Part shown: positions 28,112 through 37,010 of the stretch, in pieces
Layout: every line of letters starts with the position of its first letter
How positions within the stretch are numbered: position 1 is the first letter of the stretch
NCBI GenBank assembly: GCA_031550725.1
Contig: JAVBOH010000016.1
Span: forward strand, 1-64,000
Direction of reading: 5' to 3'
Length of the DNA stretch: 64,000 bases
Origin: UBA946 sp031550725
Lineage (GTDB): Bacteria > Bacillota > Clostridia > Oscillospirales > Ruminococcaceae
Translations under genes and position numbers: made by a program
The notes under the pieces: model-generated
Told to the model about the DNA's origin: nothing
The model's input: only the letters and a program-made list of their open reading frames with translations
Database searches by the model: none

Positions 28112-28483
28112 ATGCCATGGGTATTTAATGACAATATGCCGATTTATATTCAGATAATGGAACATATAAAAATGAGGATTGCAACAGGTGAATATAAAAC
28201 AGGTGAAAAGGTATTGCCTGTAAGGGAGCTTGCAGCAGAGGCTGAAGTAAATCCAAATACAATGCAAAAAGCCTTGTCCGAGCTTGAGCGTGAGGGGTTA
28301 TTATATTCGCAGCGAACATCGGGAAGGTTTATTACAGAGGATAGCAAAGCTATTGAACACTTAAAAAATTCACTAGCGGATGAGTATATAAGCTGGTATT
28401 TAGAAAAGATGACACAGCTTGGATTTTCAAAAAATGATGCTTTGGAGCAATTGAAAATAAACATCAACAAAAGCAATGCATAA
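28112..28483 (+). CDS. GntR-family regulator, YtrA type
   Basis: A 123-residue repressor consisting of a winged helix (about 10-78: PIYIQIMEHIKMRIATGEYKTGEKV, LPVRELAAEAEVNPNTMQKALSELEREGLLYSQRTSGRFI) plus a short helical tail (about 80-120). Small GntR proteins of this shape belong to the YtrA subfamily, which typically represses its own ABC transporter operon. Strong AAAGGAGG site. The ATPase and two permeases downstream form the operon; the palindrome at 28032-28052 is the likely operator. Confidence 0.92.
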   Translation: MPWVFNDNMPIYIQIMEHIKMRIATGEYKTGEKVLPVRELAAEAEVNPNTMQKALSELEREGLLYSQRTSGRFITEDSKAIEHLKNSLADEYISWYLEKMTQLGFSKNDALEQLKININKSNA

Positions 28484-28515
28484 TGCATAATTTTATTGGG
28501 AGGGTGACTTTTATA

Positions 28516-29211
28516 ATGAGTCTTTTAACTTGCAGAAACCTGACAAAAACATACGGCGGCAAAGTGGCACTTAATAATGTCTGCCTTGAAATTGAAAGCG
28601 GTAAAATAATAGGACTGTTAGGTCCAAACGGAAGCGGTAAAACAACGCTTATAAAAATTTTAAGCGGTATTTTAACAGCCTCAAGCGGTGACGCATTAAT
28701 TTGTGATAAAAAGATATCTGTTGAAACAAAGAAGATAGTTTCATATCTGCCAGAAAGAACATACTTGAGTGACAGCATGAAAGTTAAGCATATTATAGCA
28801 ATGTTCAAGGATTTTTATGAGGATTTCAAGCCTGAAACGGCATATGGAATGCTCGAAAGACTTAATATAAATCCAGAGGATAAGCTAAAAACGATGTCAA
28901 AGGGTACAAGAGAAAAGGTGCAGCTTGTTTTAGTTATGAGCCGAGATGCAAAGTTATTCCTGCTTGATGAGCCAATAGGCGGTGTTGATCCTGCCGCTCG
29001 TGACTATATCCTTAAAACAATTTTAAATAACTATAATGAAGATGCAAGTGTAATAATTTCAACACATCTAATCAGTGATATTGAACACGTGCTTGATGAA
29101 GTAATTTTTATCAAGGAGGGCAATATGACACTTCATTCATCAGTGGATGAAATTCGTGAGGAGCATGGCAAGTCTGTCGATGCACTTTTCAGGGAGGTAT
29201 TTGCGTGCTGA
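28516..29211 (+). CDS. ABC transporter ATPase (YtrB-like)
   Basis: A 231-residue ABC ATPase. Walker A GPNGSGKTT, Q-loop in SYLPERTYL, signature MSKGTREKVQLVLVM, Walker B LFLLDEPIGGVDP and H-loop STHLISD are intact. The signature LSGGQ is degenerate (MSKGT), as in the YtrB/drug-efflux group. The frame is open further upstream, but the ATG at 28516 follows GGGAGGGTGA. It overlaps the next permease gene by 7 bp and partners one or both permeases downstream. Confidence 0.9.
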   Translation: MSLLTCRNLTKTYGGKVALNNVCLEIESGKIIGLLGPNGSGKTTLIKILSGILTASSGDALICDKKISVETKKIVSYLPERTYLSDSMKVKHIIAMFKDFYEDFKPETAYGMLERLNINPEDKLKTMSKGTREKVQLVLVMSRDAKLFLLDEPIGGVDPAARDYILKTILNNYNEDASVIISTHLISDIEHVLDEVIFIKEGNMTLHSSVDEIREEHGKSVDALFREVFAC

Positions 29212-30089
29212 TAAAATTATTAAAATATGATTTATTAGCTGATTATAAAAAAATGGGTATGCTGTATATTACCCTGCTTATAACCAGTGTAATGATTAAA
29301 CTGCTTGAAGTATTTTTCAAGGATTTAGATTCAACAGTTGTTGGTAAGGTTGTAAATATAACTCTTGGGGTTGTACTAGGCTTATGTATCGTTGCAATGT
29401 TTGTGATGATGATAATTGTTTCAATATATAACTTTTACAAAACAATCGTGCGTGATGAGGGTTATCTGACACACACATTGCCTGTCCAAACATGGCAGTT
29501 AATTCTTTCGAAGCTAGTAACATCATATGTATGGTATATAGTTTCAATTGGTGCTTTCTACTTAAGTATAGCAATCCTGACAGGCGATATAAACTGGATG
29601 CGTGTTTCTGAATTTATGGATGAATTTCAGCAAGGCGTGGAAGTAGGTTTTACAACAGGATTTAATGCAGGCTATAACTCTGTTGGCTCAGCTGCTGGCG
29701 AAACAATGGCAATTACAGATGCAAACTCACTAATTCAGCCAATGATTAACTATGTAACATGGCTGTTTGCATTATTCCCATTGATGATAATGTCACAGGT
29801 ATATTTCAGCTTTGCAATCGGTAACCTTTTCAACAAATCCAAGCTTGGAATGTCAATTGTAGCATTTTTCGTTTTGTATATTGCACAGCAGATTATCGGA
29901 TTTGTAACAATGATGATTAGTGCTGCAGCATCAGCAGGAAATGTCCTGACTGCTGACATATCCGATGCAGAAGTGTTTGGTTGGATGGGAAGCATGTACA
30001 CATCATCGCTTATAGTTTCGATAATACTGACAATAGGACTTTATATCGGAGCAAACGTCATCTTTACAAAAAAGCTTAATCTTGAATAA
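29205..30089 (+). CDS. ABC transporter permease 1
   Basis: A 294-residue membrane protein with about six hydrophobic helices. It starts with GTG (site GGGAGG) inside the end of the ATPase gene. The block VRDEGYLTHTLPVQTWQLILSKLVTSYVW is shared, with changes, by the next permease, and both end in FTKKLNL, so the two are paralogues from a tandem duplication. The DEGYLTHTLPV motif is typical of ABC-2-like permeases found with YtrA-type regulators in Clostridia. The substrate is unknown; envelope stress or peptide efflux is possible. Confidence 0.85.
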   Translation: MLIKLLKYDLLADYKKMGMLYITLLITSVMIKLLEVFFKDLDSTVVGKVVNITLGVVLGLCIVAMFVMMIIVSIYNFYKTIVRDEGYLTHTLPVQTWQLILSKLVTSYVWYIVSIGAFYLSIAILTGDINWMRVSEFMDEFQQGVEVGFTTGFNAGYNSVGSAAGETMAITDANSLIQPMINYVTWLFALFPLMIMSQVYFSFAIGNLFNKSKLGMSIVAFFVLYIAQQIIGFVTMMISAAASAGNVLTADISDAEVFGWMGSMYTSSLIVSIILTIGLYIGANVIFTKKLNLE

Positions 30090-30120
30090 CATAAATATTA
30101 TGACAAGGGGGTAATCTTAA

Positions 30121-30921
30121 ATGCTAGACAAATTAATCAAACAGGATTTTTTGCGGGATTATTTTAAGATGCTGTGTATTTATGCCATAGTTATTATTGG
30201 TACAATAACACTTAAAATATACGGACATTTTTTAAATTTAATTGGTGACTTTAATGGTACAATTGAGATTTTCTTTTTTGTATTGATGTTAACAATGATT
30301 GTCCTGACGATATCATTTTCCATTGAATCGTTCAGAAAAAGCATGATAAAGGATGAAGGATATTTAACGCATACATTACCTGTAAAAACAAGCAGTCTGC
30401 TTTTATCAAAAATGCTGACATCATATATATGGGGATTTTTCTCGCTGGTGCTTTATATTGGGTGTCAATGTTTTATTGATGGCAATGCAGGATTTCTTTC
30501 AGATTTCAGCATATCCGAGATATTCAAAGGATTTAAAATATACTCATCAAATGGTGCTGCTCCTAATGATATAATGGCAACAATATTCACTCTGTTTATA
30601 GTATTTTCACCATTCATGCTGTATTCATTGGTATATTTTTGTTTTGCAATAGAAAATTTATTTAACAAGAATAAAGAACTTATAGTATTTCTAAGCATAA
30701 TCACAATAATTGCAATTATTGTTGTTTATCTGTATATTGCAGTTAACCAAACGATTGAAATAGATAACTATGATGTAACAACTGTTGCTAACTTAGATGA
30801 TATGATAAAGAAATTATATCGGGCATTGTTAGGATATTTTGTATGGATACCTTTATTAGCAAGCGTTGGTCTTTATATTGCATCTAATATGATTTTTACT
30901 AAAAAGCTTAATCTTCAATAA
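30121..30921 (+). CDS. ABC transporter permease 2 (paralogue)
   Basis: A 266-residue membrane protein that is a diverged copy of the permease just upstream: IKDEGYLTHTLPVKTSSLLLSKMLTSYIW aligns with its counterpart, and the C-terminal FTKKLNLQ is the same. About six hydrophobic helices. AAGGGGG ribosome binding site. Two related permeases with one ATPase suggest a heterodimeric channel. Confidence 0.85.
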   Translation: MLDKLIKQDFLRDYFKMLCIYAIVIIGTITLKIYGHFLNLIGDFNGTIEIFFFVLMLTMIVLTISFSIESFRKSMIKDEGYLTHTLPVKTSSLLLSKMLTSYIWGFFSLVLYIGCQCFIDGNAGFLSDFSISEIFKGFKIYSSNGAAPNDIMATIFTLFIVFSPFMLYSLVYFCFAIENLFNKNKELIVFLSIITIIAIIVVYLYIAVNQTIEIDNYDVTTVANLDDMIKKLYRALLGYFVWIPLLASVGLYIASNMIFTKKLNLQ

Positions 30922-30930
30922 AAATAAAAG

Positions 30931-30989
30931 GCGTACTAAATAATCGAAAACACCGTTTTTTCGATTATTTAGTACGCTATATTTTTGTC
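30931..30989 (+). terminator. Long hairpin after the ABC operon (terminator or repeat)
   Basis: A perfect 20-bp stem (30931-30950 with 30958-30977; starts GCGTACTAAATAATCG) and a 7-nt loop, followed by TATATTTTT. It is placed like a terminator, but the length and the GCGTAC/GTACGC ends, also seen at the edges of multi-hairpin elements elsewhere in this window, suggest it may be a minimal repeat serving as terminator. Confidence 0.75.
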
Positions 30990-31022
30990 ACACATTTTAT
31001 AAAGAACAGCATAATATAATTC

Positions 31023-31050
31023 AGGGGAATATATGAATAAATATTCCCCT
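31023..31050. other. Small hairpin upstream of DUF3343 gene
   Basis: AGGGGAATAT / ATATTCCCCT stem with an 8-nt loop in the 5' region of the DUF3343-desulfurase pair; possible leader structure. Confidence 0.5.
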
Positions 31051-31136
31051 AAGAAGTACACACTGCGTAGTGAAATGCGTAATGCTATTTTTGCGCAAAT
31101 GTGGAATACCATTCACTATGGAAAGGAACGCCTGCT

Positions 31137-31352
31137 ATGAAAAAATATACAATTGCCTTCGGCTCTGTTACAATAGCAATAAAAGCACAATCAGTTCTGA
31201 ACAAAAATGGAATCGGCACTGAAGTTGTAAGAACACCAAAAAACCTTTCTTCAGGCTGTGGATATAGTATTGTCGGTCACGGAAAAGTATCTGACGTAAC
31301 AGGTATTTTAGATAGAAACAATATAAAATATAAAGCTGTTATGGAGGGGTAA
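31137..31352 (+). CDS. DUF3343 putative Se/S carrier protein
   Basis: A 71-residue protein of the DUF3343 family (putative selenium/sulfur carrier-like). The KKYTIAFGSVTIAIKAQSVL start, the VVRTPKNLSSGCGYSIVGHG block with the conserved Cys (SGCGYS) and the closing VMEG are typical. GAAAGGA site upstream of the ATG at 31137. The family is usually next to a cysteine desulfurase-like gene, as here, so it probably receives sulfur or selenium from that enzyme (family knowledge, not shown). Confidence 0.88.
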   Translation: MKKYTIAFGSVTIAIKAQSVLNKNGIGTEVVRTPKNLSSGCGYSIVGHGKVSDVTGILDRNNIKYKAVMEG

Positions 31353-31380
31353 TGACCTTTACAATAAAGGAAGTGAAACA

Positions 31381-31519
31381 TTTCTAAAGGACGGTATACT
31401 CTTTAACGCTTAAAATCAGTAGTTCTAACCCCCTCGACACTCATTCTTAAAAAGAATTGTTCGGTCGTTACAACTACGATTTTAATGCATTAAATAATAT
31501 ACATATCGTCCTTTAGAAA
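31381..31519. repeat. Dispersed foldback element, copy 2
   Basis: A 139-bp element with perfect 13-bp terminal inverted repeats (TTTCTAAAGGACG at 31381-31393 and its complement at 31507-31519) and longer imperfect inner arms. Its inner part is the reverse-oriented relative of 19153-19273. It sits between the DUF3343 gene and the desulfurase, separating two genes that are usually adjacent, which looks like an insertion. Confidence 0.85.
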
Positions 31520-31658
31520 ATTTATTGTTATATCATAGCAGAAAAGTAATAATATATTTTTGCATAGAGTTTAAAACAACAAAACTATTAACAAACAACC
31601 CACGAGCCCATGCAAAGATATTTTACAGGGCTTTGTGACAAGGAGGCATAGGCATAGT

Positions 31659-32801
31659 ATGGCGATAATAAATTTTGATAATTCGGCGACAACATTTCCA
31701 AAGCCTGCATCGGTAAAAAATGCCGTACTTGCCGCAGTAACACGATATGGCGGAAACCCTGGCAGAGGCGGACATAAATTATCTATGGAAACCTCAGCAG
31801 CAATATATAAAGCCCGTGATGAAGCGGCAAACTTCTTTAATGCAGAACCAGACAATACAGTTTTCACACTAAACTGCACCCATGCATTGAATTTTGCAAT
31901 CAAGGGTGTAATGAATAATTTCCCAAACGGACACATTATAATTTCGTCACTTGAACATAACTCAGCAGCACGTCCGGTACATTCGATTTGCAATAGCGGA
32001 AAATATTCATACAGCATAGCAAAGGTATCACATGACGATGTTGAAACAATCAACAATATAAGAGCTCTAATACGCAAAAACACAAGGGTTGTTGTATTCA
32101 CACTAGGCAGCAATGTGACAGGTCAGATAACCCCATATAAGCAAATAGGCGAGCTATGCAGAAGAAACAATATATGCTTTATAGCGGACGGCGCACAAAC
32201 CTGCGGAGTAATACCGCTAAAGCTGTCAGATGGTATCAATATAATCTGTACAGCAGGACATAAGGCATTATATGGCACAACAGGAACAGGGTTGCTTGTT
32301 TCAGACGGCAAATATTATATCAAACCAATGCTAGAGGGTGGAACAGGCAGTAATTCAATGGAATTAAACCAAACAGATTTTATGCCTGACAGCCTTGAAA
32401 GCGGTACGATAAACACAGTTGGAGCAATATCACTAGGAGCAGGAATACGATTTGTAAATATTACAGGAGTAAATAATATATACAGGCACGAAACGGTATT
32501 GTGTGACAGATTTATAAATGGTATTTCAAATTTTCCACAGATTACATTATATCGTGACAGCAGAATAAAAAATTATCTGCCTGTGGTATCATTCAATATA
32601 AACGGCTATACAGCAAATGAAGCCTGCTCAATATTAAGTGATAACGGATTTGCATTAAGAGGAGGACTACACTGTTCAGGGCTTGCACATACATCATTAG
32701 GCACAGCACCAGATGGCACAATGCGTTTTTCGCCATCATATTTTAATAATGAGCGTGAGGTTGATATGCTGTTGAATTCAATTGAGTCAATGCTTACGTA
32801 A
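31659..32801 (+). CDS. Aminotransferase class V / cysteine desulfurase family protein
   Basis: A 380-residue PLP enzyme. The opening INFDNSATTFPKP, SSLEHNSAARPV, FIADGAQTCG and the PLP lysine Lys202 in TAGHKALYG are characteristic, and the mobile catalytic Cys339 appears in RGGLHCSGLAH. This subgroup (SufS/CsdA-like, often with DUF3343) removes sulfur or selenium from cysteine or selenocysteine. The ATG at 31659 follows AAGGAGG; the 8-codon upstream extension lacks a site. The physiological acceptor is unknown. Confidence 0.9.
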   Translation: MAIINFDNSATTFPKPASVKNAVLAAVTRYGGNPGRGGHKLSMETSAAIYKARDEAANFFNAEPDNTVFTLNCTHALNFAIKGVMNNFPNGHIIISSLEHNSAARPVHSICNSGKYSYSIAKVSHDDVETINNIRALIRKNTRVVVFTLGSNVTGQITPYKQIGELCRRNNICFIADGAQTCGVIPLKLSDGINIICTAGHKALYGTTGTGLLVSDGKYYIKPMLEGGTGSNSMELNQTDFMPDSLESGTINTVGAISLGAGIRFVNITGVNNIYRHETVLCDRFINGISNFPQITLYRDSRIKNYLPVVSFNINGYTANEACSILSDNGFALRGGLHCSGLAHTSLGTAPDGTMRFSPSYFNNEREVDMLLNSIESMLT

Positions 32802-32807
32802 ATTAAC

Positions 32808-32886
32808 GGGCGATATAAGTCACCCCCAACAATCATTTCATAAAAAAGTGATTTTGTAGGGGTGATATTAATCGCCCACTTTTTTA
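32808..32886 (+). terminator. Terminator-like hairpin between convergent genes
   Basis: Outer stem GGGCGAT (32808-32814) / ATCGCCC (32871-32877), inner stem TCACCCC (32820-32826) / GGGGTGA (32859-32865), then a T-tract. The GTAGGGGTGAT-like arm resembles dispersed GC-rich repeats, so it may be a repeat serving as a terminator for the desulfurase. Confidence 0.75.
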
Positions 32887-33000
32887 TTTTTTCATGCAAC
32901 AACCATGTTTCCACATTTTTAACCCCATGCAGCAAAATATATAATATCTATTGAATAATAGAGTAATGCATCAGTAAAAAAACTAAAGGTTATTAACACA

Positions 33001-34710
33001 TCATATATTCCGCATAGAATTAAATGAATTAATAACATTAAGCCTGCCATATCCCCACTGATAATTAGGATAAATCAGAGTGTCGCTTCGGGTACAGCCC
33101 CTGATAAGATAAGCACGTATCTGAAAAGTACTTAAAGCACTATCATTACCATCAACAATCCCCCATTCGAGAAACAAAGCACAAGAGCCTGCAGTAATTG
33201 CAGCAGCAGCACTAGTACCGCTCATCGTGCCATATCCATAAGGATAATATCCACCGATATTGACCCCTGGAGCAACAAAATCAGGACTAATCATAGCGCT
33301 TCGAGTAGGACCCCAAGAAGAATTGAGATATAAGCTGTTATTAATTATGTTATAAGCACCGCTGCAAATAACGCCCTGAGAGGTTGCAGGAATTGTAACA
33401 GTGCAGTATGGTGATGCTTCAAGAAATTCAACATTTGGCGAAACAAATCCATCAATAGGCAGCCATGCATGATATGAGCCGTCAAGTATAATATCCCCAT
33501 GCAGGGTTATAGTCCACAAACCGCTTGTTGCATTAATAATTCTAACAACAGTAGCCTGCCCACCGCTGCCCTCAACAGGGAAATGGTAATCAACCGTAAC
33601 AGTTGATTTTTCCAGTACGAGTGTATTTTCGGTGAATGAATTTGGTCTTGCCGGAACTCTCGCTATGTATTCACCGGTTGGTGACCGAATAGAAACAGAA
33701 AATCTATCCGAAACAGTATTCCAAATACTTAAATAAATATCACCTGCATTATCGCCAACCTTTAAATCAATAGCCTTTGTTTCACCCTGATTTTGAATAA
33801 CACCTTGTGTATGATGTCTTTTCTGCGACTCATTACCAGCAGCAATGCAAAGGCATACCCCTTTAAATCTGGCGATACTGCCTAAATATTCTTCAAAAAT
33901 ACTAAACCCATCATGACTGCCGAAATTACTTCCAATACCAAGACATATGACAACAGGACGTCCAAGCTCACGAGCCTTTCTGAGAATATATTCAATACCA
34001 ACCATAACAGAGTTTGAGCCGAAAGCATATTCCTGTTCAGGAGGCACGCAATACCTGTTGAGATAAAAAGGACGAGCCTTTTTAAGCTTTACCATAATAA
34101 TTTCAGCCGATGGAGCAGCGCTTGTAAAATCTCCAATAGGGTTTCCTGCAGCAATTGATGCAAGAAAAGTGCCATGACCATTTGTATCTCTTTGGGGAAC
34201 AATATCATATGGATTTGGTGAATTAAGAGCTTCGTTAATCATAGCATTTGAATATTCCGTACCAATATAAAAATCATCTATTATTTTATCATTAGTAATA
34301 TTTTGGTCGAAAATATATTGAATTTTGCTTGTGCCATCCTCATTAATAAAAACAGGCTGTGTATAATCAATTCCAGTGTCAACAAATCCAACTAAAACAT
34401 TTCTGCCCTTTAAATCAAGGTATGGCTGATTTTGCACCTGAATAATACCAGCAGACTCAAGTGCAGCCCTGTCAAGAGTTCCAAGAACGGTAGGTATAGA
34501 GCTTACAAAGCTTGTTCCGAACACCTCAGCAAGCTTATCATAATAACTTTCCTTAACATAACCTATAACATATCTGCCAGCAAGCGTCTGAGTAAGTAAA
34601 ACATTAGGGTTATCCTTAACAAAATCGTTGAAATAATCAGTTTGCCTTGCAATAAAATCAATAGTGTCAGGTGCATCAATAAAAGCACGCATTTCAGGTG
34701 TAATTTCCAT
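33001..34710 (-). CDS. Csp-type subtilisin-like serine protease 1
   Basis: A 569-residue S8 protease of the clostridial Csp type, which cleaves pro-SleC during spore germination. There is no signal peptide. An N-terminal prodomain (about 1-95) is followed by the catalytic domain with Asp111 (FVDTGIDY), His179 (TNGHGTFLA) and Ser500 (MSGTSAAAA), so the triad is intact. Between His and Ser lies an inserted beta-rich region (about 315-445, DIYLSIWNTVSDRFSVSI..HAWLPIDG) fitting the jelly-roll domain of Csp proteins. AAAAGGAGAG ribosome binding site. Probably co-transcribed with the subtilase upstream. Confidence 0.88.
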   Translation of the reverse strand: MEITPEMRAFIDAPDTIDFIARQTDYFNDFVKDNPNVLLTQTLAGRYVIGYVKESYYDKLAEVFGTSFVSSIPTVLGTLDRAALESAGIIQVQNQPYLDLKGRNVLVGFVDTGIDYTQPVFINEDGTSKIQYIFDQNITNDKIIDDFYIGTEYSNAMINEALNSPNPYDIVPQRDTNGHGTFLASIAAGNPIGDFTSAAPSAEIIMVKLKKARPFYLNRYCVPPEQEYAFGSNSVMVGIEYILRKARELGRPVVICLGIGSNFGSHDGFSIFEEYLGSIARFKGVCLCIAAGNESQKRHHTQGVIQNQGETKAIDLKVGDNAGDIYLSIWNTVSDRFSVSIRSPTGEYIARVPARPNSFTENTLVLEKSTVTVDYHFPVEGSGGQATVVRIINATSGLWTITLHGDIILDGSYHAWLPIDGFVSPNVEFLEASPYCTVTIPATSQGVICSGAYNIINNSLYLNSSWGPTRSAMISPDFVAPGVNIGGYYPYGYGTMSGTSAAAAITAGSCALFLEWGIVDGNDSALSTFQIRAYLIRGCTRSDTLIYPNYQWGYGRLNVINSFNSMRNI

Positions 34711-34722
34711 AAATATAGCTCT

Positions 34723-34883
34723 CCTTTTCTAAAAGAGTTCAGATGTTTTATGTAAAACACAAAACTCCGAATTTAAAGATTTATCTTTTAAACTTAATAG
34801 GCATCCTTTTCTGAATGAGTTCGGATGTTTTGTGTGAAACACAAAACTCCGAGTTTAAAAGATTTATCTTTTAAACTTAATAG
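34723..34883. repeat. Tandem duplicated spacer between Csp genes
   Basis: Two direct copies of about 78 bp, 34723-34800 and 34805-34883. Both start CCTTTTCT, share AACACAAAACTCCGA and end TTAAACTTAATAG. On the minus strand each holds the end of a Csp reading frame, a terminator-like hairpin and an AGAAAAGG ribosome binding site. The right copy overlaps the last codons of the upstream subtilase. Confidence 0.88.
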
Positions 34884-36547
34884 CCACCACCGTTATAATT
34901 TTGCAAATTATTAACCGTGTTGCATAAATTAAGCCTGCCATAACCCCAAATGGAGTTTGGATAATCCAAATGCTTGTTACGCAGAGCATTTCTGCATAAA
35001 AAGGATTTAATTTTCTGACCATATAAAAAAGGGTCATTGCCATTAATAATCCCCCATTGCATAAGCAAAGCAGCAGAACCTGATGCAAAAGGTGCAGCCA
35101 TACTAGTGCCTGTATATGAAGAATAACCGCCGCTTGCAGATGCAGAAATAATATTTTCAGCAGGAGCAACCATATCAAGCTTGACATGGCTGTTGCACAT
35201 AGGGTCACCCCTGCCCGAAAATACGCTTATAGTGTCAGTATTAGCCCTGTAACCTCCAATGGATATCATATTCCCAGCAGTTGACGGAAGTGTCATGGTA
35301 AGGTCAGTTGTGGGATGTAAAAAAGCAGTGTTTGAAGTAACTTCTTCATCAGTAGGCAGCCATGCATTTATCGTGCCGTCAGTAATATTTCTGCCCCTTG
35401 CAACTAAAGTCACAACTCCGGCAGGAATAGTATCGCCAAGTGACTCAAAATAAAAGTACACCTCCTGAGAAATACCAAAATGGCTTGGCATAGTATAAAT
35501 AACAGAAACCTTTACATTATTAACAATAATCTGAGTAAAATGGTTTTGCGAAGAAATAACTCCAGTAGAGTAACCACTGGGTGTTATAAGCTCAAAGGTT
35601 ATATCATCAACAAAATTTTTCCATAAGCTGACATACATAGTTTTAGCATGACTAGCAATGGTAAAGTAAATATCAAGTGTCTGACCCTGCTTTAAAACGT
35701 TGTAATAATGATGTCCCGATGCCCCCTCATTGCCTGATGCAGCAGTGATACAAGTTTTCCATCGTGTCGTGGAATCGTTGATAAATGACTCAAAAAGTGT
35801 CTGACCTGTGTGAGAGCCCTCATTACTGCCATAGCTAAGATTAATGGAACAGGGCATATTCATATCGATAGCTTTATCGATAACATACTTAATCGCTCTC
35901 ATAATTTCAGTAGTGCGTGTAAAATCGCTGAATGCTGTATATCCAAGCTTAACAGCAATAATAGTTGACTCTGATGCAGCACCGGTATTACCACAGGCAA
36001 TAGCAGCGACAGGAGTGCCATGTCCTGCATTATCTCTGCTAGGAACAATAGTAAAAGGATTTCGTGATGCTAAAGCACGATTAATATCCTCATTTGAATA
36101 CTCAGAGCCAATATTAAACCCCTTAGGATGATTTCCATCAATATTCTGATCCCATAACCAAGCAATTCTGCTTGTTCCGTCAGTGTTAACAAATTCAGGA
36201 TGCGTGTAATTTATACCCGAATCGATAATGGCGACAATAACCCCCCTGCCTGTCAAGCCATAAGGAATAGGACGTTTAACAGGAGTAATGCAAGCATAAT
36301 TAAGTCCATTGCTGATAGCAGTAAAAAGATTCTTAGGCATCTCAATGCTTTCAACCTCTTTAAAACCGACTAACAATGGTAAATCATCAACACGCATAGT
36401 AATTATAGCATACTGACTGCTTAAAATCTCAACAACAGCATTAAGTGTTAATCCAACACTCTCTATATTGCCATTATATTTAACGATAAATTCACGTACC
36501 TCATCCCTGTTATATCTCATTTGTGCAAAAGCTTCAATATTGGTCAT
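34877..36547 (-). CDS. Csp-type subtilisin-like serine protease 2
   Basis: A 556-residue S8 protease, paralogous to the downstream one. Prodomain about 1-95; catalytic Asp109 (AIIDSGINYTHPEF), His176 (NAGHGTPVAAI), Ser482 (YTGTSMAAPFASG) all present; jelly-roll insertion about 300-420 (TMYVSLWKNFVDDITFELI..NAWLPTDEE). It lacks a signal peptide, as expected for a spore-packaged protease. CTGGAGG site upstream. The gene begins the two-protease unit divergent from sleC. Both proteases keep full triads, unlike C. difficile, where CspA and CspC are catalytically dead. Confidence 0.88.
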   Translation of the reverse strand: MTNIEAFAQMRYNRDEVREFIVKYNGNIESVGLTLNAVVEILSSQYAIITMRVDDLPLLVGFKEVESIEMPKNLFTAISNGLNYACITPVKRPIPYGLTGRGVIVAIIDSGINYTHPEFVNTDGTSRIAWLWDQNIDGNHPKGFNIGSEYSNEDINRALASRNPFTIVPSRDNAGHGTPVAAIACGNTGAASESTIIAVKLGYTAFSDFTRTTEIMRAIKYVIDKAIDMNMPCSINLSYGSNEGSHTGQTLFESFINDSTTRWKTCITAASGNEGASGHHYYNVLKQGQTLDIYFTIASHAKTMYVSLWKNFVDDITFELITPSGYSTGVISSQNHFTQIIVNNVKVSVIYTMPSHFGISQEVYFYFESLGDTIPAGVVTLVARGRNITDGTINAWLPTDEEVTSNTAFLHPTTDLTMTLPSTAGNMISIGGYRANTDTISVFSGRGDPMCNSHVKLDMVAPAENIISASASGGYSSYTGTSMAAPFASGSAALLMQWGIINGNDPFLYGQKIKSFLCRNALRNKHLDYPNSIWGYGRLNLCNTVNNLQNYNGGGY

Positions 36548-36576
36548 GTGGTTATCCTCCAGAATAAACTATTTTT

Positions 36577-36837
36577 TTAGAAAAAAGCATCAATGCTGAC
36601 CAAATCGATATCTCTGTATACCCATTCATTATCCTGCCAGACATAGCAAAAAACGCTGTCAATATCTTTTCCAGTAGGAAAAACCCACATAGAAGTCCCG
36701 TCATTCAGCCACATATAAGTTAAACTGAAAAGGTAAGCATCAATGTGGTTTTTTCCGGTATCATGAAGAATATCGGTATAAATAGGCTCTGAATTTGGCG
36801 GCGGTGATGGCGGGTAGTTATGTCTGATAACTTTCAT
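36577..36837 (-). CDS. Small hypothetical protein of the Csp-SleC locus
   Basis: An 86-residue protein beginning MKVIRHNYPPSPPPNSEPIY, then IDAYLFSLTYMWLNDGTSMWVFP and VFCYVWQDNEWVYRDIDL; rich in aromatic residues, no signal peptide or membrane helix. I do not know its function. The ATG at 36837 with GGAG 8 bases upstream is preferred to the ATG at 36855. It is the first gene before the two Csp proteases on the same strand (29-bp gap), so a role in spore assembly or germination is possible by position only. Confidence 0.65.
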   Translation of the reverse strand: MKVIRHNYPPSPPPNSEPIYTDILHDTGKNHIDAYLFSLTYMWLNDGTSMWVFPTGKDIDSVFCYVWQDNEWVYRDIDLVSIDAFF

Positions 36838-37010
36838 TGTAATTGCTCCAATCATAAGTAATGCGTACTGAACAATTAAGTAGTGTAATAAATGTACAGT
36901 TTAATGCAAAATATCGTAGTACAATATAAGGTATGGCTCTATTTTTTATACATATAGAATTTATTAAAGAAATGCAACATATTAATTATTATGAAAGAGG
37001 AGGTGTTTTT

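Noticed and set aside
29205..30921. Possible single permease broken by frameshift
   Set aside because: The two permease genes are complete, each with its own start site and all helices; they are tandem paralogues.
36940..36990. Sporulation SigG-type promoter before sleC
   Set aside because: A CATATTA-like -10 is present near 36978, but the -35 match is poor, so I cannot support it from sequence alone.
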